Part shown: in pieces, positions 15,766-23,876 of the stretch | Layout of the letters: each line of letters opens with the position of its first letter | Numbering within the stretch: position 1 is the stretch's first letter | Assembly (NCBI RefSeq): GCF_014333525.1 | Contig: NZ_JACSCX010000005.1 | Coordinates: 306,056 to 370,055, forward strand | Direction of reading: 5' to 3' | Length of the DNA: 64,000 nt | Source of the DNA: Hymenobacter puniceus | Lineage (GTDB): Bacteria; Bacteroidota; Bacteroidia; Cytophagales; Hymenobacteraceae | Translations under genes and position numbers: made by a program | Notes under the pieces: model-generated | The model's database searches: none | What the model was told of the DNA's origin: nothing | Seen by the model: the letters and a program-made list of their open reading frames with translations, nothing else

Positions 15766-16728
15766 CTAGAGCATTTTGCCTAGTACCGTCATCGTCGAGA
15801 GAGTTGGCGAGACACTGCCGCCAGCATCTTCCACCGTCATAGCGAAAGCCTGGGCACTGGCAATGTCTTTCATCTGCTGCAGACTGTCGCCGGCGGCAGT
15901 GGTGGCCGCCAGCACGCCGGCATCCACGGGTTTGCCGTTGTCGAGAGCCCAGAGCTGATATTGCTTGCCGGCGGGCGGCGCGGGCAGGCTGCGTACGTTC
16001 ACGTACACGGCCTTGGTAGTTGGGTTGTACAGCACCCGGGCTTTGGCCGAAGGCGCGGCCGGCGTACCAGCCAGAATCACGCTCTGGTATTGCTCGTCGC
16101 GGAGCACGGCCAGTTCACGGTCCTGGGTGAGCAGGCGCTTTTCGGAAGCCTGCTGCGTGGCAGCGAAACGAGCCTGGTCGTTCTGAGCGGCAAACAGCGC
16201 AGTTTCCGTGTTCTGCCAGCGGTTGTACAGAATGTAGTTGCCGGCCAAACTCAGCAGCAGCGCCACGGAAGCGGCCATCAGCCAGCCGAAGCCAGTATGG
16301 GGGGCTGCCTCGTATGTCGGCTCCGGCGCACTGCCGATGGGCCGCACAACGGGCTGATCCTTGGTTACCGGGTCGGGCACGATGGGGGCCGTAGGCACGC
16401 CCAGCGGAGCCGTGACAGGAACTTCGGCCGCCGCTACCGGAGTAGCAGGCGCCAGAGGGACTACGGGCGTTTCGGTGGAAGCATCCGCGGATGTGTTCCG
16501 GATGGCCTGCTGCCAGCCCGCCAGCACCCGCTCCCGCATGGCGGGCGGCGGCGTAATGGCATGGGCCTCAGCGTAAGCATCCAAGCCAGCAAGGATGACC
16601 TGCAATTCCTGCTGCACTTCCGGATGCGTGGCAGCCAGCTGCTCTACCTGAGCAGCATCAGAGGCGGAAAGTACGCCCAAAGCGTATTCCTCCAGAATGC
16701 CTGATTCGATATATTGCTGAATGTCCAC
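15766..16728 (-). CDS. RskA-type anti-sigma factor
   Basis: This 320-residue protein starts at GTG. The N-terminal cytoplasmic part (ESGILEEYALGVLSASDAAQ) is the anti-sigma domain. A Pro/Ala/Val-rich linker (about 85-145), one membrane helix (about 153-172) and a short coiled coil follow. The C-terminal RskA domain faces the periplasm (LPAPPAGKQYQLWALDNGKPVD, then AMTVEDAGGS). It should bind the ECF sigma factor encoded 2 nt upstream and release it on an envelope signal, usually by regulated proteolysis. The signal is unknown. Confidence 0.92.
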   Translation of the reverse strand: MDIQQYIESGILEEYALGVLSASDAAQVEQLAATHPEVQQELQVILAGLDAYAEAHAITPPPAMRERVLAGWQQAIRNTSADASTETPVVPLAPATPVAAAEVPVTAPLGVPTAPIVPDPVTKDQPVVRPIGSAPEPTYEAAPHTGFGWLMAASVALLLSLAGNYILYNRWQNTETALFAAQNDQARFAATQQASEKRLLTQDRELAVLRDEQYQSVILAGTPAAPSAKARVLYNPTTKAVYVNVRSLPAPPAGKQYQLWALDNGKPVDAGVLAATTAAGDSLQQMKDIASAQAFAMTVEDAGGSVSPTLSTMTVLGKML

Positions 16729-16730
16729 GG

Positions 16731-17270
16731 CTATCGAATCAGTTTAGAAAGTACTTTGATTGCAGCGCGGGCACGAGTTTTCACTGTGCCCAGCGGCAAA
16801 TTCAATTCGTCGGCTACCTCACTCTGCGTGTAGCCTCCGAAATACAGCATATCAACAACCTGCTGTTGATCGGGGGAGAGTTTTCTAGTCATTTCCTGCA
16901 AACCGATGTGCTCGGGCCGGAACGTGGGCGAAGCGGGCTCACGTACTGCGGCGCTGTCTTCAAGCGGCTGGGTACGAGTACCTACGCGGTACTGTCGGGA
17001 GCGGATTTTGTCGATGGCTAAATTCCGGCTGACGTTCATCACCCACGTAAACAGCCGGCCTTTGCTAGCATCGTAGGAGGCGAAAGAATTCCAGATCTTC
17101 ACCATGCTTTCCTGCAGCACGTCTTCAGCTTCTTCCTCTTTCTTTACAATGCGCATAATAACGCCGTAGAGGGCAGCTGAATACCGGTCGTAGAAGAGCG
17201 TCATGGCCGCCTCGTCCCGGTCGCGCAGACGCTGCACCAGCAGGTCTTCGCCATCGGCTATCGGGGGCAT
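16731..17270 (-). CDS. ECF RNA polymerase sigma factor (SigK-like)
   Basis: This 179-residue sigma-70 family protein has region 2 (LFYDRYSAALYGVIMRIVKK, then EDVLQESMVKIWNS) and region 4 (LSPDQQQVVDMLYFGGYTQ, then LPLGTVKTRARAAI). It lacks regions 1.1 and 3, as expected for the extracytoplasmic-function group. Its stop lies 2 nt before the anti-sigma start, so translation is probably coupled and the two proteins are made together. ATG at 17270 is chosen; in-frame GTG (17294) and TTG (17300) are possible alternatives. Target genes cannot be read from this window. Confidence 0.92.
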   Translation of the reverse strand: MPPIADGEDLLVQRLRDRDEAAMTLFYDRYSAALYGVIMRIVKKEEEAEDVLQESMVKIWNSFASYDASKGRLFTWVMNVSRNLAIDKIRSRQYRVGTRTQPLEDSAAVREPASPTFRPEHIGLQEMTRKLSPDQQQVVDMLYFGGYTQSEVADELNLPLGTVKTRARAAIKVLSKLIR

Positions 17271-17547
17271 GGCTTCGGGGGGAATGACATTCACGGGCAA
17301 TGGGATATAAGACGAGTGAGCAACGAAGCAAAGCTTACCGACAAGCGAAAGTACACTTCCCAGGCAATTGTTCGTACCGGGCTGGCAGTAAATTCATTTC
17401 AGCTCCGGCAGATAGGCTGGCAACCCGGGTGCTACGGCTGCGTTTTGTGCATGGTTGTGCATGATGCGTAGTAGGGTGCCTGGCCGCTCATGCTTCATCC
17501 GATTATCCTCCTGCACCTCCCAACACTCGGCACCAACGCACTGCATT

Positions 17548-18948
17548 ATGTCTATCGAATCCCGCAACCCGTACACCGGCCGCGTAGAACGCCGGTTCCG
17601 GGCTTTTTCCTGGCCGAAAACCGAGCGTATCCTCGCCCAGAGCCACCGCGCCTCCGCCACCTGGCCCACCACGCCGTTTGCCGAGCGCAGCCGTTTGATG
17701 CGCCGCGCCGCCGAGCTGCTGCGCGAGCGGCAACACGAGCTGGCCCGACTCATGGCCGTGGAAATGGGCAAACCACTAGTTGACGGCCGCGCCGAAGCCG
17801 TGAAGTGCGCCCTCTGCTGCGACTATTATGCCGAGCACGCCGAGCAGTTTCTGGCCGACGACATCATCAAGACCGAAGCCCAGCGCAGCTTCATCAGCCA
17901 TGAGCCCATCGGGGTGGTGCTGGCCATCATGCCCTGGAACTTCCCGTTCTGGCAGGTGGTACGCTTCGCAGCCCCGGCCCTGATGGCCGGCAACGTGGGG
18001 TTGCTCAAGCACGCCTCCAACGTGCCGCAGTGCGCTTTGGCACTAGAAAAAATCTTTCACGACGCCGGCTTCCCGACCGCCACATTTCGCACCCTGCTCA
18101 TCGGCTCCGACCTGATTGAGCCCCTGATTGCCGACGACCGGGTGCGGGCCGTAACGCTCACCGGCTCGGAAGCTGCCGGCGCCCAGGTGGCCGCCACGGC
18201 CGGACGCTACATCAAAAAAACGGTACTGGAGCTGGGCGGCTCCGATGCTTTCATCGTGCTGGCCGACGCCGACCTTGAAGTGGCTGCCAAGACGGCCGCG
18301 CAGGCCCGCATGATCAATGCCGGCCAGAGCTGCATTGCAGCCAAGCGCTTTATCGTGGAGAAGCCGGTGCTCAAAGAATTCATCTCGAAGCTGAAAACCC
18401 ACCTGCTGGCGTTCCGGCCCGGCGACCCGCTCTCCGAAAGCACGCAATATGGCCCCCTGGCCCGCCCCGACCTGGCCGACGAGCTAACTGAGCAGGTAAA
18501 CGACTCTATTAAGCAAGGTGCCAAAGTGGAACTGCACGGCGGCCAGAGTGAGCCCGGCACGGCCCTGTTCCGGCCCATGATCCTGAGCAACATCCGGCCT
18601 GGACAGCGCGCCTACGCCGAGGAGCTGTTCGGGCCGGTGGCGCTGGTGCTGGAAGCCAAAGACGCTGACGACGCCGTGCGCCTCGCCAATGACTCGCGCT
18701 TCGGCCTTGGCGGCTCGGTCTGGACCCGCAATGTGCAGCGCGGCGAGCAGCTGGCCCGGCGCGTGGAAGCCGGCGCCGTATTCGTCAATAGCCTCGTAAA
18801 GTCGGCCCCGGAAATGCCGTTCGGTGGCGTAAAGAAGTCGGGCTACGGCCGTGAGCTGTCGTACCTGGGCATTCGGGAGTTCGTGAATCAGAAGTCTATC
18901 TGGATAGCGAAAGAGGAGAAACCGGCGGGCAAGAAAAAGGTGGAGTAA
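17548..18948 (+). CDS. NAD(P)-dependent aldehyde dehydrogenase (succinate-semialdehyde type)
   Basis: This 466-residue cytoplasmic ALDH-superfamily enzyme oxidises an aldehyde to the acid. The catalytic cysteine is in GQSCIAAKR (near residue 262), the general base glutamate in VLELGGSDA (near 226), and the cofactor site includes MPWNFPFWQV. The closest resemblance is to the short succinate-semialdehyde dehydrogenases (GabD/Sad-like), but the substrate cannot be fixed from sequence. ATG at 17548 gives the standard start MSIESRNPYTG. It is divergent from the sigma gene and stands alone; a long palindromic repeat lies just downstream. Confidence 0.9.
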   Translation: MSIESRNPYTGRVERRFRAFSWPKTERILAQSHRASATWPTTPFAERSRLMRRAAELLRERQHELARLMAVEMGKPLVDGRAEAVKCALCCDYYAEHAEQFLADDIIKTEAQRSFISHEPIGVVLAIMPWNFPFWQVVRFAAPALMAGNVGLLKHASNVPQCALALEKIFHDAGFPTATFRTLLIGSDLIEPLIADDRVRAVTLTGSEAAGAQVAATAGRYIKKTVLELGGSDAFIVLADADLEVAAKTAAQARMINAGQSCIAAKRFIVEKPVLKEFISKLKTHLLAFRPGDPLSESTQYGPLARPDLADELTEQVNDSIKQGAKVELHGGQSEPGTALFRPMILSNIRPGQRAYAEELFGPVALVLEAKDADDAVRLANDSRFGLGGSVWTRNVQRGEQLARRVEAGAVFVNSLVKSAPEMPFGGVKKSGYGRELSYLGIREFVNQKSIWIAKEEKPAGKKKVE

Positions 18949-18970
18949 GCTGGTCAGACCGGCAGACCAA

Positions 18971-19071
18971 AAGAACGTCCTGCTGAGCTTGCCGAAGCAT
19001 CTCTACCGCAGTGCTGACCTATTTGATTAGCTTCGGTAGAGATGCTCCGGCAAGCTCAGCAGGACGTTCTT
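18971..19071. repeat. Long palindromic element, family 1, copy A
   Basis: Arms of 38 bp at 18971-19008 and 19034-19071 match at 37 of 38 positions (start AAGAACGTCCTGCTGAGC, end CATCTCTACCG) around a 25-nt loop containing TTTGATTAGC. It lies in a convergent junction after the aldehyde dehydrogenase. Copy B is at 25985-26080. Confidence 0.92.
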
Positions 19072-19096
19072 ACTTTAACCCCATCACTTTACTACC

Positions 19097-19864
19097 TCAT
19101 GCGTAGCCTAGTAGCTTATATATCACATAGCCGCTGATTTCGTGCAGCAGTAAACTCCAATGGCCGAGGGCCTGCGGATCGGGTATGAGCCAATAGTCGG
19201 GGGTGGCGGTGCGGTTGGTGCTGTAGTAGCCGGCCGGGAAGGGTTGCGGGTGCAGCCCCACCTGCGCAAAGCAGCCCAGCGCCCGCCGCTGATGAAATGC
19301 CGACGTTACCAGAATGAGCGTGTCCAGCTCGGGGTGGGCCTGCGTGATGCGGCGCGTGAACAGCGCATTTTCGCGGGTGTTGCGGCTCTGGTCTTCTTTA
19401 ATAATAACAGAGTCGGGCACGCCGGCCAGGTGCAGCAGCGTGATGAGGTCGGCGGCTTCGGTGTGCGCCTTGCGCAGCACAGCCCCCGAACCGCCCGATA
19501 CCAGAATGTGGCGCACCCGCCCGGCACGCCACAGCCAGAGCGCATTGGTCAGGCGGTCGGCCCCTTCGTGCAGATACACCCGGTCGTGCGGCGACTTGCT
19601 GACATTGGTGATGCCTGTGAGCAGCACGGCCGCATCGGCGCGCGGCGGCAGCTGGCGCAGGCGCACCGGCGGCAGCTCCCAGGCTAGCAGTGCCTCATTG
19701 ATCAGGCCCGGATTGGTGAGCACCAGCAGCAGCGCCAGCGCCATGAGCAGCAGCTGCCGCCGCCGCATGGGCTGCCGCACCAGCACCGCAGCCAGCAGCA
19801 GCGCAAGCAGCCACACGGCCGGCGACAACAGAAAATCGAGTAGTTTAGAAAGAATGAAAAACAC
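19097..19864 (-). CDS. ElyC/SanA/YdcF-family (DUF218) membrane protein
   Basis: This 255-residue protein has two N-terminal membrane helices (about 5-27 and 36-52) and a periplasmic DUF218 domain with AAVLLTG, LVSGGSG, EDQSRNTRENALF and LVTSAFHQRRALGCF. ElyC and SanA relatives act in envelope or peptidoglycan-precursor homeostasis in enterobacteria; the biochemical activity is still unclear. The start is GTG. A TACCTTTG element on the minus strand lies 47 nt upstream. It is convergent with the aldehyde dehydrogenase, with the palindromic element between them. Confidence 0.85.
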   Translation of the reverse strand: MFFILSKLLDFLLSPAVWLLALLLAAVLVRQPMRRRQLLLMALALLLVLTNPGLINEALLAWELPPVRLRQLPPRADAAVLLTGITNVSKSPHDRVYLHEGADRLTNALWLWRAGRVRHILVSGGSGAVLRKAHTEAADLITLLHLAGVPDSVIIKEDQSRNTRENALFTRRITQAHPELDTLILVTSAFHQRRALGCFAQVGLHPQPFPAGYYSTNRTATPDYWLIPDPQALGHWSLLLHEISGYVIYKLLGYA

Positions 19865-19910
19865 TACGGAACGCTGAAAATTGGCTTCCGGAAGTGGCCG
19901 CCAACGGCCG

Positions 19911-19918
19911 CAAAGGTA
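19911..19918 (-). promoter_or_regulatory. -7 element upstream of the ElyC-like gene
   Basis: The minus strand reads TACCTTTG, a perfect TAnnTTTG match, 47 nt upstream of the GTG start at 19864. The -33 half is weak. Confidence 0.5.
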
Positions 19919-19934
19919 GCCCCAACCCTGCTCC

Positions 19935-20465
19935 TCAGGTGCCAGCCGTCACACCTTTCCATTCTGATTTCAGCACCGCCATCATGATTTTGTCGTGGAA
20001 CCGGCCATTTCTGCGGCAGGCTTCCCGCTGGCGGCCTTCCACTACAAACCCCGCCCTGGCATACGCTTTCAGGCCGCCGATATTCGTTTCTGACACCGTG
20101 AGCATAATGCGGTTTAACTCGTGTTCAGTGAAGCCCAGCGCCAGCACCTGCCGGGCAACGGCAGTGCCTATGCCCCTGCCCCACCAGCTTTTCTGCCCGA
20201 TCAGGATAAAGAACTCGGCCGCCAGATTGGTAGCGGAGATGCCCGAAAGTCCCGCGTAGCCAATCAGCTCATCAGAATCCGTGAGGAAGATGCCTAGGTT
20301 GAAGCTGGCTTGGTTTTGCAGCGTGGCCGCCAGCCACTCGTTGATTTGGGTTTCGGTGTGCATGTGCTGAAATGCTGACAGCGAATACTCAATCACCTCC
20401 GGGTCGCGGAGCCACGGGTAGAAACTGGCCGCGTGGTGCTGCGCTAATGGTGCCAGTCGTATCAT
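19935..20465 (-). CDS. GNAT family N-acetyltransferase (RimJ/RimL type)
   Basis: This 176-residue acetyltransferase (Acetyltransf_3-like) starts MIRLAPLAQ. It has an acetyl-CoA-binding segment (GQKSWWGRGIGTAVARQV near residue 100), followed by NRIMLTVSETNIGGLKAYARAGF and GRFHDKIMMAVL. Proteins of this type acetylate protein N-termini, antibiotics or small metabolites; the substrate is unknown. ATG at 20465 is selected because the upstream frame crosses a palindromic hairpin. The 58-85 nt upstream of the start hold a perfect 11-bp hairpin. Confidence 0.88.
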   Translation of the reverse strand: MIRLAPLAQHHAASFYPWLRDPEVIEYSLSAFQHMHTETQINEWLAATLQNQASFNLGIFLTDSDELIGYAGLSGISATNLAAEFFILIGQKSWWGRGIGTAVARQVLALGFTEHELNRIMLTVSETNIGGLKAYARAGFVVEGRQREACRRNGRFHDKIMMAVLKSEWKGVTAGT

Positions 20466-20522
20466 AGCAGGCGAATAATACAGGTTTACAAAAGGGTATC
20501 TGCTTTTTTCCCAAAGCACATG

Positions 20523-20550
20523 ATGCAGAGGCAAGTAAATGCCTCTGCAT
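20523..20550. repeat. Perfect 11-bp hairpin upstream of the acetyltransferase gene
   Basis: ATGCAGAGGCA and TGCCTCTGCAT pair perfectly around AGTAAA. There is no T-run, so it is not a standard terminator. It may be a leader structure of the acetyltransferase mRNA or an operator. Confidence 0.6.
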
Positions 20551-20629
20551 CGTTGAATGGCAGCCGTCTAACAGACGGCGCGGCTGGTTTGCCGCAGGAA
20601 TGCGTCTCCACCCTGTATAGGCAAGCCAT

Positions 20630-20671
20630 AAAAAAGCCCGTTGTCGCGGCCTGACACCAACGACAACGGGC
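20630..20671 (-). terminator. Terminator of the thioredoxin-like/peptide operon
   Basis: On the minus strand GCCCGTTGTCG and CGACAACGGGC pair perfectly (11 bp) and TTTTTT follows. It lies 29 nt after the stop of the 28-residue membrane peptide. Confidence 0.92.
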
Positions 20672-20699
20672 AGCAGTATAGCAAGCGAAAATGCCGCCG

Positions 20700-20786
20700 C
20701 TACCGAAACAGCAGCAACATCAGCAGCAACGACACTACTAGGGCTACCAGCGCCCACACATCTTTGTGCAGGCGCACATTCTTCAT
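20700..20786 (-). CDS. 28-residue single-pass membrane peptide
   Basis: This very short gene begins MKNVRLHKDVW and then has one strongly hydrophobic helix (ALVALVVSLLLMLLLF) ending in Arg. Its ATG overlaps the TGA stop of the thioredoxin-like gene by four bases (ATGA), the classic sign of translational coupling, and a strong terminator follows. These two facts support a real gene despite its size. A basic N-terminus suggests the N-end stays in the cytoplasm. It may anchor or regulate a membrane protein, but the function is unknown. Confidence 0.6.
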   Translation of the reverse strand: MKNVRLHKDVWALVALVVSLLLMLLLFR

Positions 20787-21139
20787 GAGGTTTGGGGCAT
20801 GAACTCCCGTAGCCGGTTGAGCATACTCAGCACTGCGTCTTCGGTGGTTAGCATGTCGCACTCCAGCAGGCGCCCCTGGCAATACGACACAAAGAACGGG
20901 GCTACTTTCTCCTGCATAATTTTTTTGGCGACCGGGTTTTCGTCGGAATTCAGCCGCACAAACAAGATAGTTTTAAATTCCTCGTCATCCGAAAATTTCG
21001 CGAACGGCGGCGCCAGCAGTTCGCAGATGTCACAATTTTCCGACGTGAATTTGGCAAACACCTTTAGGTGCTCATGCGTGAGCTGGCGCAACTGCTCATC
21101 ATTTACATCATGTACCTGCTGTCGTTCAGCAACTTTCAT
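20783..21139 (-). CDS. Thioredoxin-like protein
   Basis: This 118-residue thioredoxin-fold protein has no signal peptide. The active-site pair is CDIC in FTSENCDICELLAPPF (near residue 36-39), unlike the usual CGPC. The cis-proline position is visible in EKVAPFFVSY. It could act as a cytoplasmic disulfide reductase with unusual redox potential. ATG at 21139 is preferred; the frame upstream crosses a GC-only palindrome. Its stop overlaps the start of a 28-residue membrane peptide. Confidence 0.8.
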   Translation of the reverse strand: MKVAERQQVHDVNDEQLRQLTHEHLKVFAKFTSENCDICELLAPPFAKFSDDEEFKTILFVRLNSDENPVAKKIMQEKVAPFFVSYCQGRLLECDMLTTEDAVLSMLNRLREFMPQTS

Positions 21140-21151
21140 AAAACTCAAAGA

Positions 21152-21179
21152 AATGCGCGCGGCCGCGCGGCCGCGCATT
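21152..21179. repeat. GC-only palindrome upstream of the thioredoxin-like gene
   Basis: AATGCGCG and CGCGCATT form 8-bp arms around CGGCCGCGCGGC, 12 nt upstream of the start at 21139. Two overlapping GCGGCCGC sequences lie inside. In the mRNA leader it would form a stable hairpin close to the start codon. Confidence 0.65.
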
Positions 21180-21237
21180 AAGAGTAGAACTAACTTCGAA
21201 GATACACTGCCTCGGCAGTATTACTGCCAACGCATAC

Positions 21238-21280
21238 GAAAAAGCCGCCCCGGAAATTCCATTTTGGGACGGCTTTTTCA
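21238..21280 (-). terminator. Terminator after the DUF885 gene
   Basis: AAAAAGCCGCCCC and GGGACGGCTTTTT form a near-perfect stem with A- and T-runs on either side. It follows the DUF885 stop on the minus strand by 24 nt. Confidence 0.85.
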
Positions 21281-21303
21281 TAATGATTCACACTGTCAGG
21301 GGA

Positions 21304-23076
21304 CTATTCTTTTTTCAGCATCATGGCCCGGATATAACGCACCGGGGCACTGCCATAGCTTAAGAACTGCTCGTGAAACGCTTTCAGGTCGAAGGCGTTG
21401 CCTTGCTGCTTTTTCAGCTCCTGGCGCAGGTCGTAGATTTCGGTGTAGCCTGTGAAGTACGAGCTAAGCTGCACCTGGCTCAGAGTGGCGCGGCGCCACT
21501 TGTTGCGAGCTTCGGCTTCCTCCTGAAACCCGTCGCGGCGCAGCATGGCCACGGTAGCAGCCTCGGAAGCGTTGTTCACGTGTACTTCGTGGTCGAGGAT
21601 GGCGTTCAGCGTCACGCGCATATTCCACTTGTCCCACATCAGCCAGATTTCATCGGTGTTGCCGCCGTAGCCGCTTTCCAGCATCATGCGCTCGGCGTAC
21701 ACAGCCCAGCCCTCCACCATGGCCCCGTTGCCGAAGATAGACTTGATGAGCGAAGGGCTGCGGTTGGCGTACACCAGCTGCGTGTAGTGCCCCGGGATGG
21801 CCTCGTGGATGTTGAGAATCTGCAGCGTATAGTCGTTGTATTCGCGCAGGTAGCTCTGGGCCTGGGCATCGGGCTGGCCGGTCAGGGGGTCCACATTGTA
21901 GTAGGTGTTGGCAGCCTTATCGTAGGGGCCGGGGGCCGAGATGCTGGCGCCCGCACCGCTACCGCGCATGTAGAGCGGCGTTTCGCGCACCACCAGCGGC
22001 TTGCTGGGGTCCTGCGTGAGCAGCTTCTTGTCGTTCACGAACTGCACCAGCGTGGGCATCTGGTCTTTCACGGCCTGCACAAAGCCGGCCGGCGTGGCGT
22101 GCTTCTCCGAGAGCTTGCCGATGACCTGCTGCACCGTAGCCAGCGAGTCGGCGGGCAGCGGCTTGCCAGGGAAATACTTGGGGTAAAGCCGGGTGGCGCG
22201 CGTCTTCATGTCGCGCAGCAGCTCCTGCTTGTGCGTGAGGGCCTTCTGATACACCTGCTCGGCCGAGTACGTGCTCTGGATATCATAAGCAAACTTGCGG
22301 GCAAACAGATCCTGGCCCAGCCGGAAGCTGCGGAACTTGCCGGCCGGCAGCACTTCCGTTTTCAGAAACCGCAGGTAGTCCTCGATACTTAGGCGCGTAG
22401 TGGCCAGGCGGTTGGCGAACTCCTCTTTTTCCCGCGCACTCAGCCCCGAGCGGGCCACAGAATCTTCCAAGGCCTTGCCAAATACGGCCAGCCCGCCCTG
22501 GTTCTGCAGGATGGCCAGCTCGGTGTGCTCTTTGGTGGGCGTACTGATGTTCTGCTCGGCCGCGGCGTAGTAGTCGGCAGCGCGCGAAATTTTCAGGCTG
22601 ATGGCCCGCAGGCGCCGGTCGAGGGGCCAGTAGCGGCCGTTGAGGATTTCGCCTACCGAGGCGCCCAGGTTGTAGTTGGCCGGGTTCCACTGCCAGTCGC
22701 GCAGCGTGTCGGCGTAGAAACCGCTGCTGCGCACGTAGTTCTGCATCAGGCGCCAGTCGGTTTGGTTGTTCACGTTCAGCTCCTCGGGCTTGAACGTAGC
22801 CAACTCGGTCGCGCGCCGCCGTAGGGCCTTGGCCTCGGTGCGCCGCCGCCCCTCGTTGGGCACCACCAGCAGCGAGTCGTAGCGGTGGTAGCCGGCGCCG
22901 CTGGCCCACTCGGGGTTGTAGTACCACAGCGAATCAATAAAGCGCGACTTGTAGCGCTCAAACGCCGCGTCGGGCTGCGCATCGGTTTCGGCCGCTTTGC
23001 GCCCTGGCGAGTCGGAGCAGGCAGACAAAGAAGCAGCGGCGGCCACGGTAGCAGCCAGGAGTAGCGGGTGTTTCAT
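21304..23076 (-). CDS. DUF885 family lipoprotein, probable metallopeptidase
   Basis: This 590-residue protein has a lipoprotein signal (AAAASLSACSDSPG), so it is exported and lipid-anchored. The long alpha-helical DUF885 domain fills the rest, with the zinc-type motif HEAIPGH near residue 424 and a downstream glutamate in AMVEGWAVYAERMM. These are the expected metal ligands of a gluzincin-like fold. A peptidase role is inferred from these motifs; substrates are unknown. ATG at 23076 matches the signal peptide. It is monocistronic, with its own terminator. Confidence 0.88.
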   Translation of the reverse strand: MKHPLLLAATVAAAASLSACSDSPGRKAAETDAQPDAAFERYKSRFIDSLWYYNPEWASGAGYHRYDSLLVVPNEGRRRTEAKALRRRATELATFKPEELNVNNQTDWRLMQNYVRSSGFYADTLRDWQWNPANYNLGASVGEILNGRYWPLDRRLRAISLKISRAADYYAAAEQNISTPTKEHTELAILQNQGGLAVFGKALEDSVARSGLSAREKEEFANRLATTRLSIEDYLRFLKTEVLPAGKFRSFRLGQDLFARKFAYDIQSTYSAEQVYQKALTHKQELLRDMKTRATRLYPKYFPGKPLPADSLATVQQVIGKLSEKHATPAGFVQAVKDQMPTLVQFVNDKKLLTQDPSKPLVVRETPLYMRGSGAGASISAPGPYDKAANTYYNVDPLTGQPDAQAQSYLREYNDYTLQILNIHEAIPGHYTQLVYANRSPSLIKSIFGNGAMVEGWAVYAERMMLESGYGGNTDEIWLMWDKWNMRVTLNAILDHEVHVNNASEAATVAMLRRDGFQEEAEARNKWRRATLSQVQLSSYFTGYTEIYDLRQELKKQQGNAFDLKAFHEQFLSYGSAPVRYIRAMMLKKE

Positions 23077-23230
23077 GTAAGGAATAAGGGAGGGGTTGAA
23101 GCGGCAAGGTAGCGGGCAAGGACGGGGTTTGGTGCGTGGCGTTGCGTTAAGTCCACAATCAGCAACGAAGCTACTGCGCAGCACAATTTCCTCCCTGAAC
23201 TTCGCCATACCGTTTCAGTCTGGCGTACCG

Positions 23231-23260
23231 TTTGCATACGGCCACAGGCACTTACTTTCG
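23231..23260 (+). promoter_or_regulatory. Candidate promoter for the secreted protein at 23286
   Basis: TTTG (23231-23234) and TACTTTCG (23253-23260) are separated by 18 nt. They match the Bacteroidota consensus with one mismatch in the -7 box and lie 25 nt upstream of the ATG. Confidence 0.5.
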
Positions 23261-23285
23261 TGCTTGCTCTTCGCTGTATCACGCT

Positions 23286-23786
23286 ATGAAGCTGATTCTT
23301 TCCCTGCTGCTGTTGCTGCTTACCCTCCCGGCCCACGCCCAGTCCATCACCCGCCTCGACCTTGCCAACGGCTTCCGGGGCCTCCCCTTTGGGTCGCCGC
23401 TCACCGAGGCGCTGCACCTGAAAATAGTGCAGGACAAAGGCGACGAGAAAATCTACGAGCGGCTGGATGAGCAGCTGCGCGTTGGGAGCTTCACGGCGGC
23501 GCGTATCCACTACAAATTTTTCCGGGGCCAGTTTGCGGCCGTTACCATCATCGTGAAAGGCGCCGCCGACGCCCAGAAGGTGCGCCCCACTTTTGAGTCG
23601 CTCTATGGCCCCGGCCGCGTGGAAGGCTTCAGCTGCAAATGGCAAGGCGCGCTGGTGGCCCTATCCTGCGCGTCTCTGTCTGACGATCAGGCCATCCTGG
23701 CCATGAGCAGCCTGCCACTGGCTGCCCAGATGCAGCAGGCCAAAATGCCCGTCGGCACCAATAAGCTCAAAACCAAGCACAAGTAG
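23286..23786 (+). CDS. Secreted hypothetical protein
   Basis: This 166-residue protein has a clear signal peptide (a leucine-rich core ending in AHAQ near residue 19). The mature part shows NGFRGLPFGSPLTEA near the start and a central IHYKFFRGQFAAVTIIV, then a cysteine pair (GFSCKWQGALVALSCAS) that could form a disulfide. The pattern resembles Bacteroidota periplasmic proteins in which a short amphipathic 'FRGLxFGS' segment opens a small beta-rich domain. I do not recognise a named family. The basic tail (NKLKTKHK) is odd. Confidence 0.75.
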   Translation: MKLILSLLLLLLTLPAHAQSITRLDLANGFRGLPFGSPLTEALHLKIVQDKGDEKIYERLDEQLRVGSFTAARIHYKFFRGQFAAVTIIVKGAADAQKVRPTFESLYGPGRVEGFSCKWQGALVALSCASLSDDQAILAMSSLPLAAQMQQAKMPVGTNKLKTKHK

Positions 23787-23790
23787 GTTT

Positions 23791-23872
23791 CGGGGCTTGC
23801 ACACCATCATTGCACACCAAATACTGCCACAAAGGTTAACTATAGGGTAGCGACGGGCAGGGGCAAGCCCCG
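23791..23872. terminator. Widely spaced inverted repeat at a convergent junction
   Basis: CGGGGCTTGC (23791-23800) and GCAAGCCCCG (23863-23872) are perfect 10-bp inverses separated by 62 nt, between convergent stops at 23786 and 23877. It could act as a bidirectional terminator, but no U-run is present. Confidence 0.45.
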
Positions 23873-23876
23873 CACC

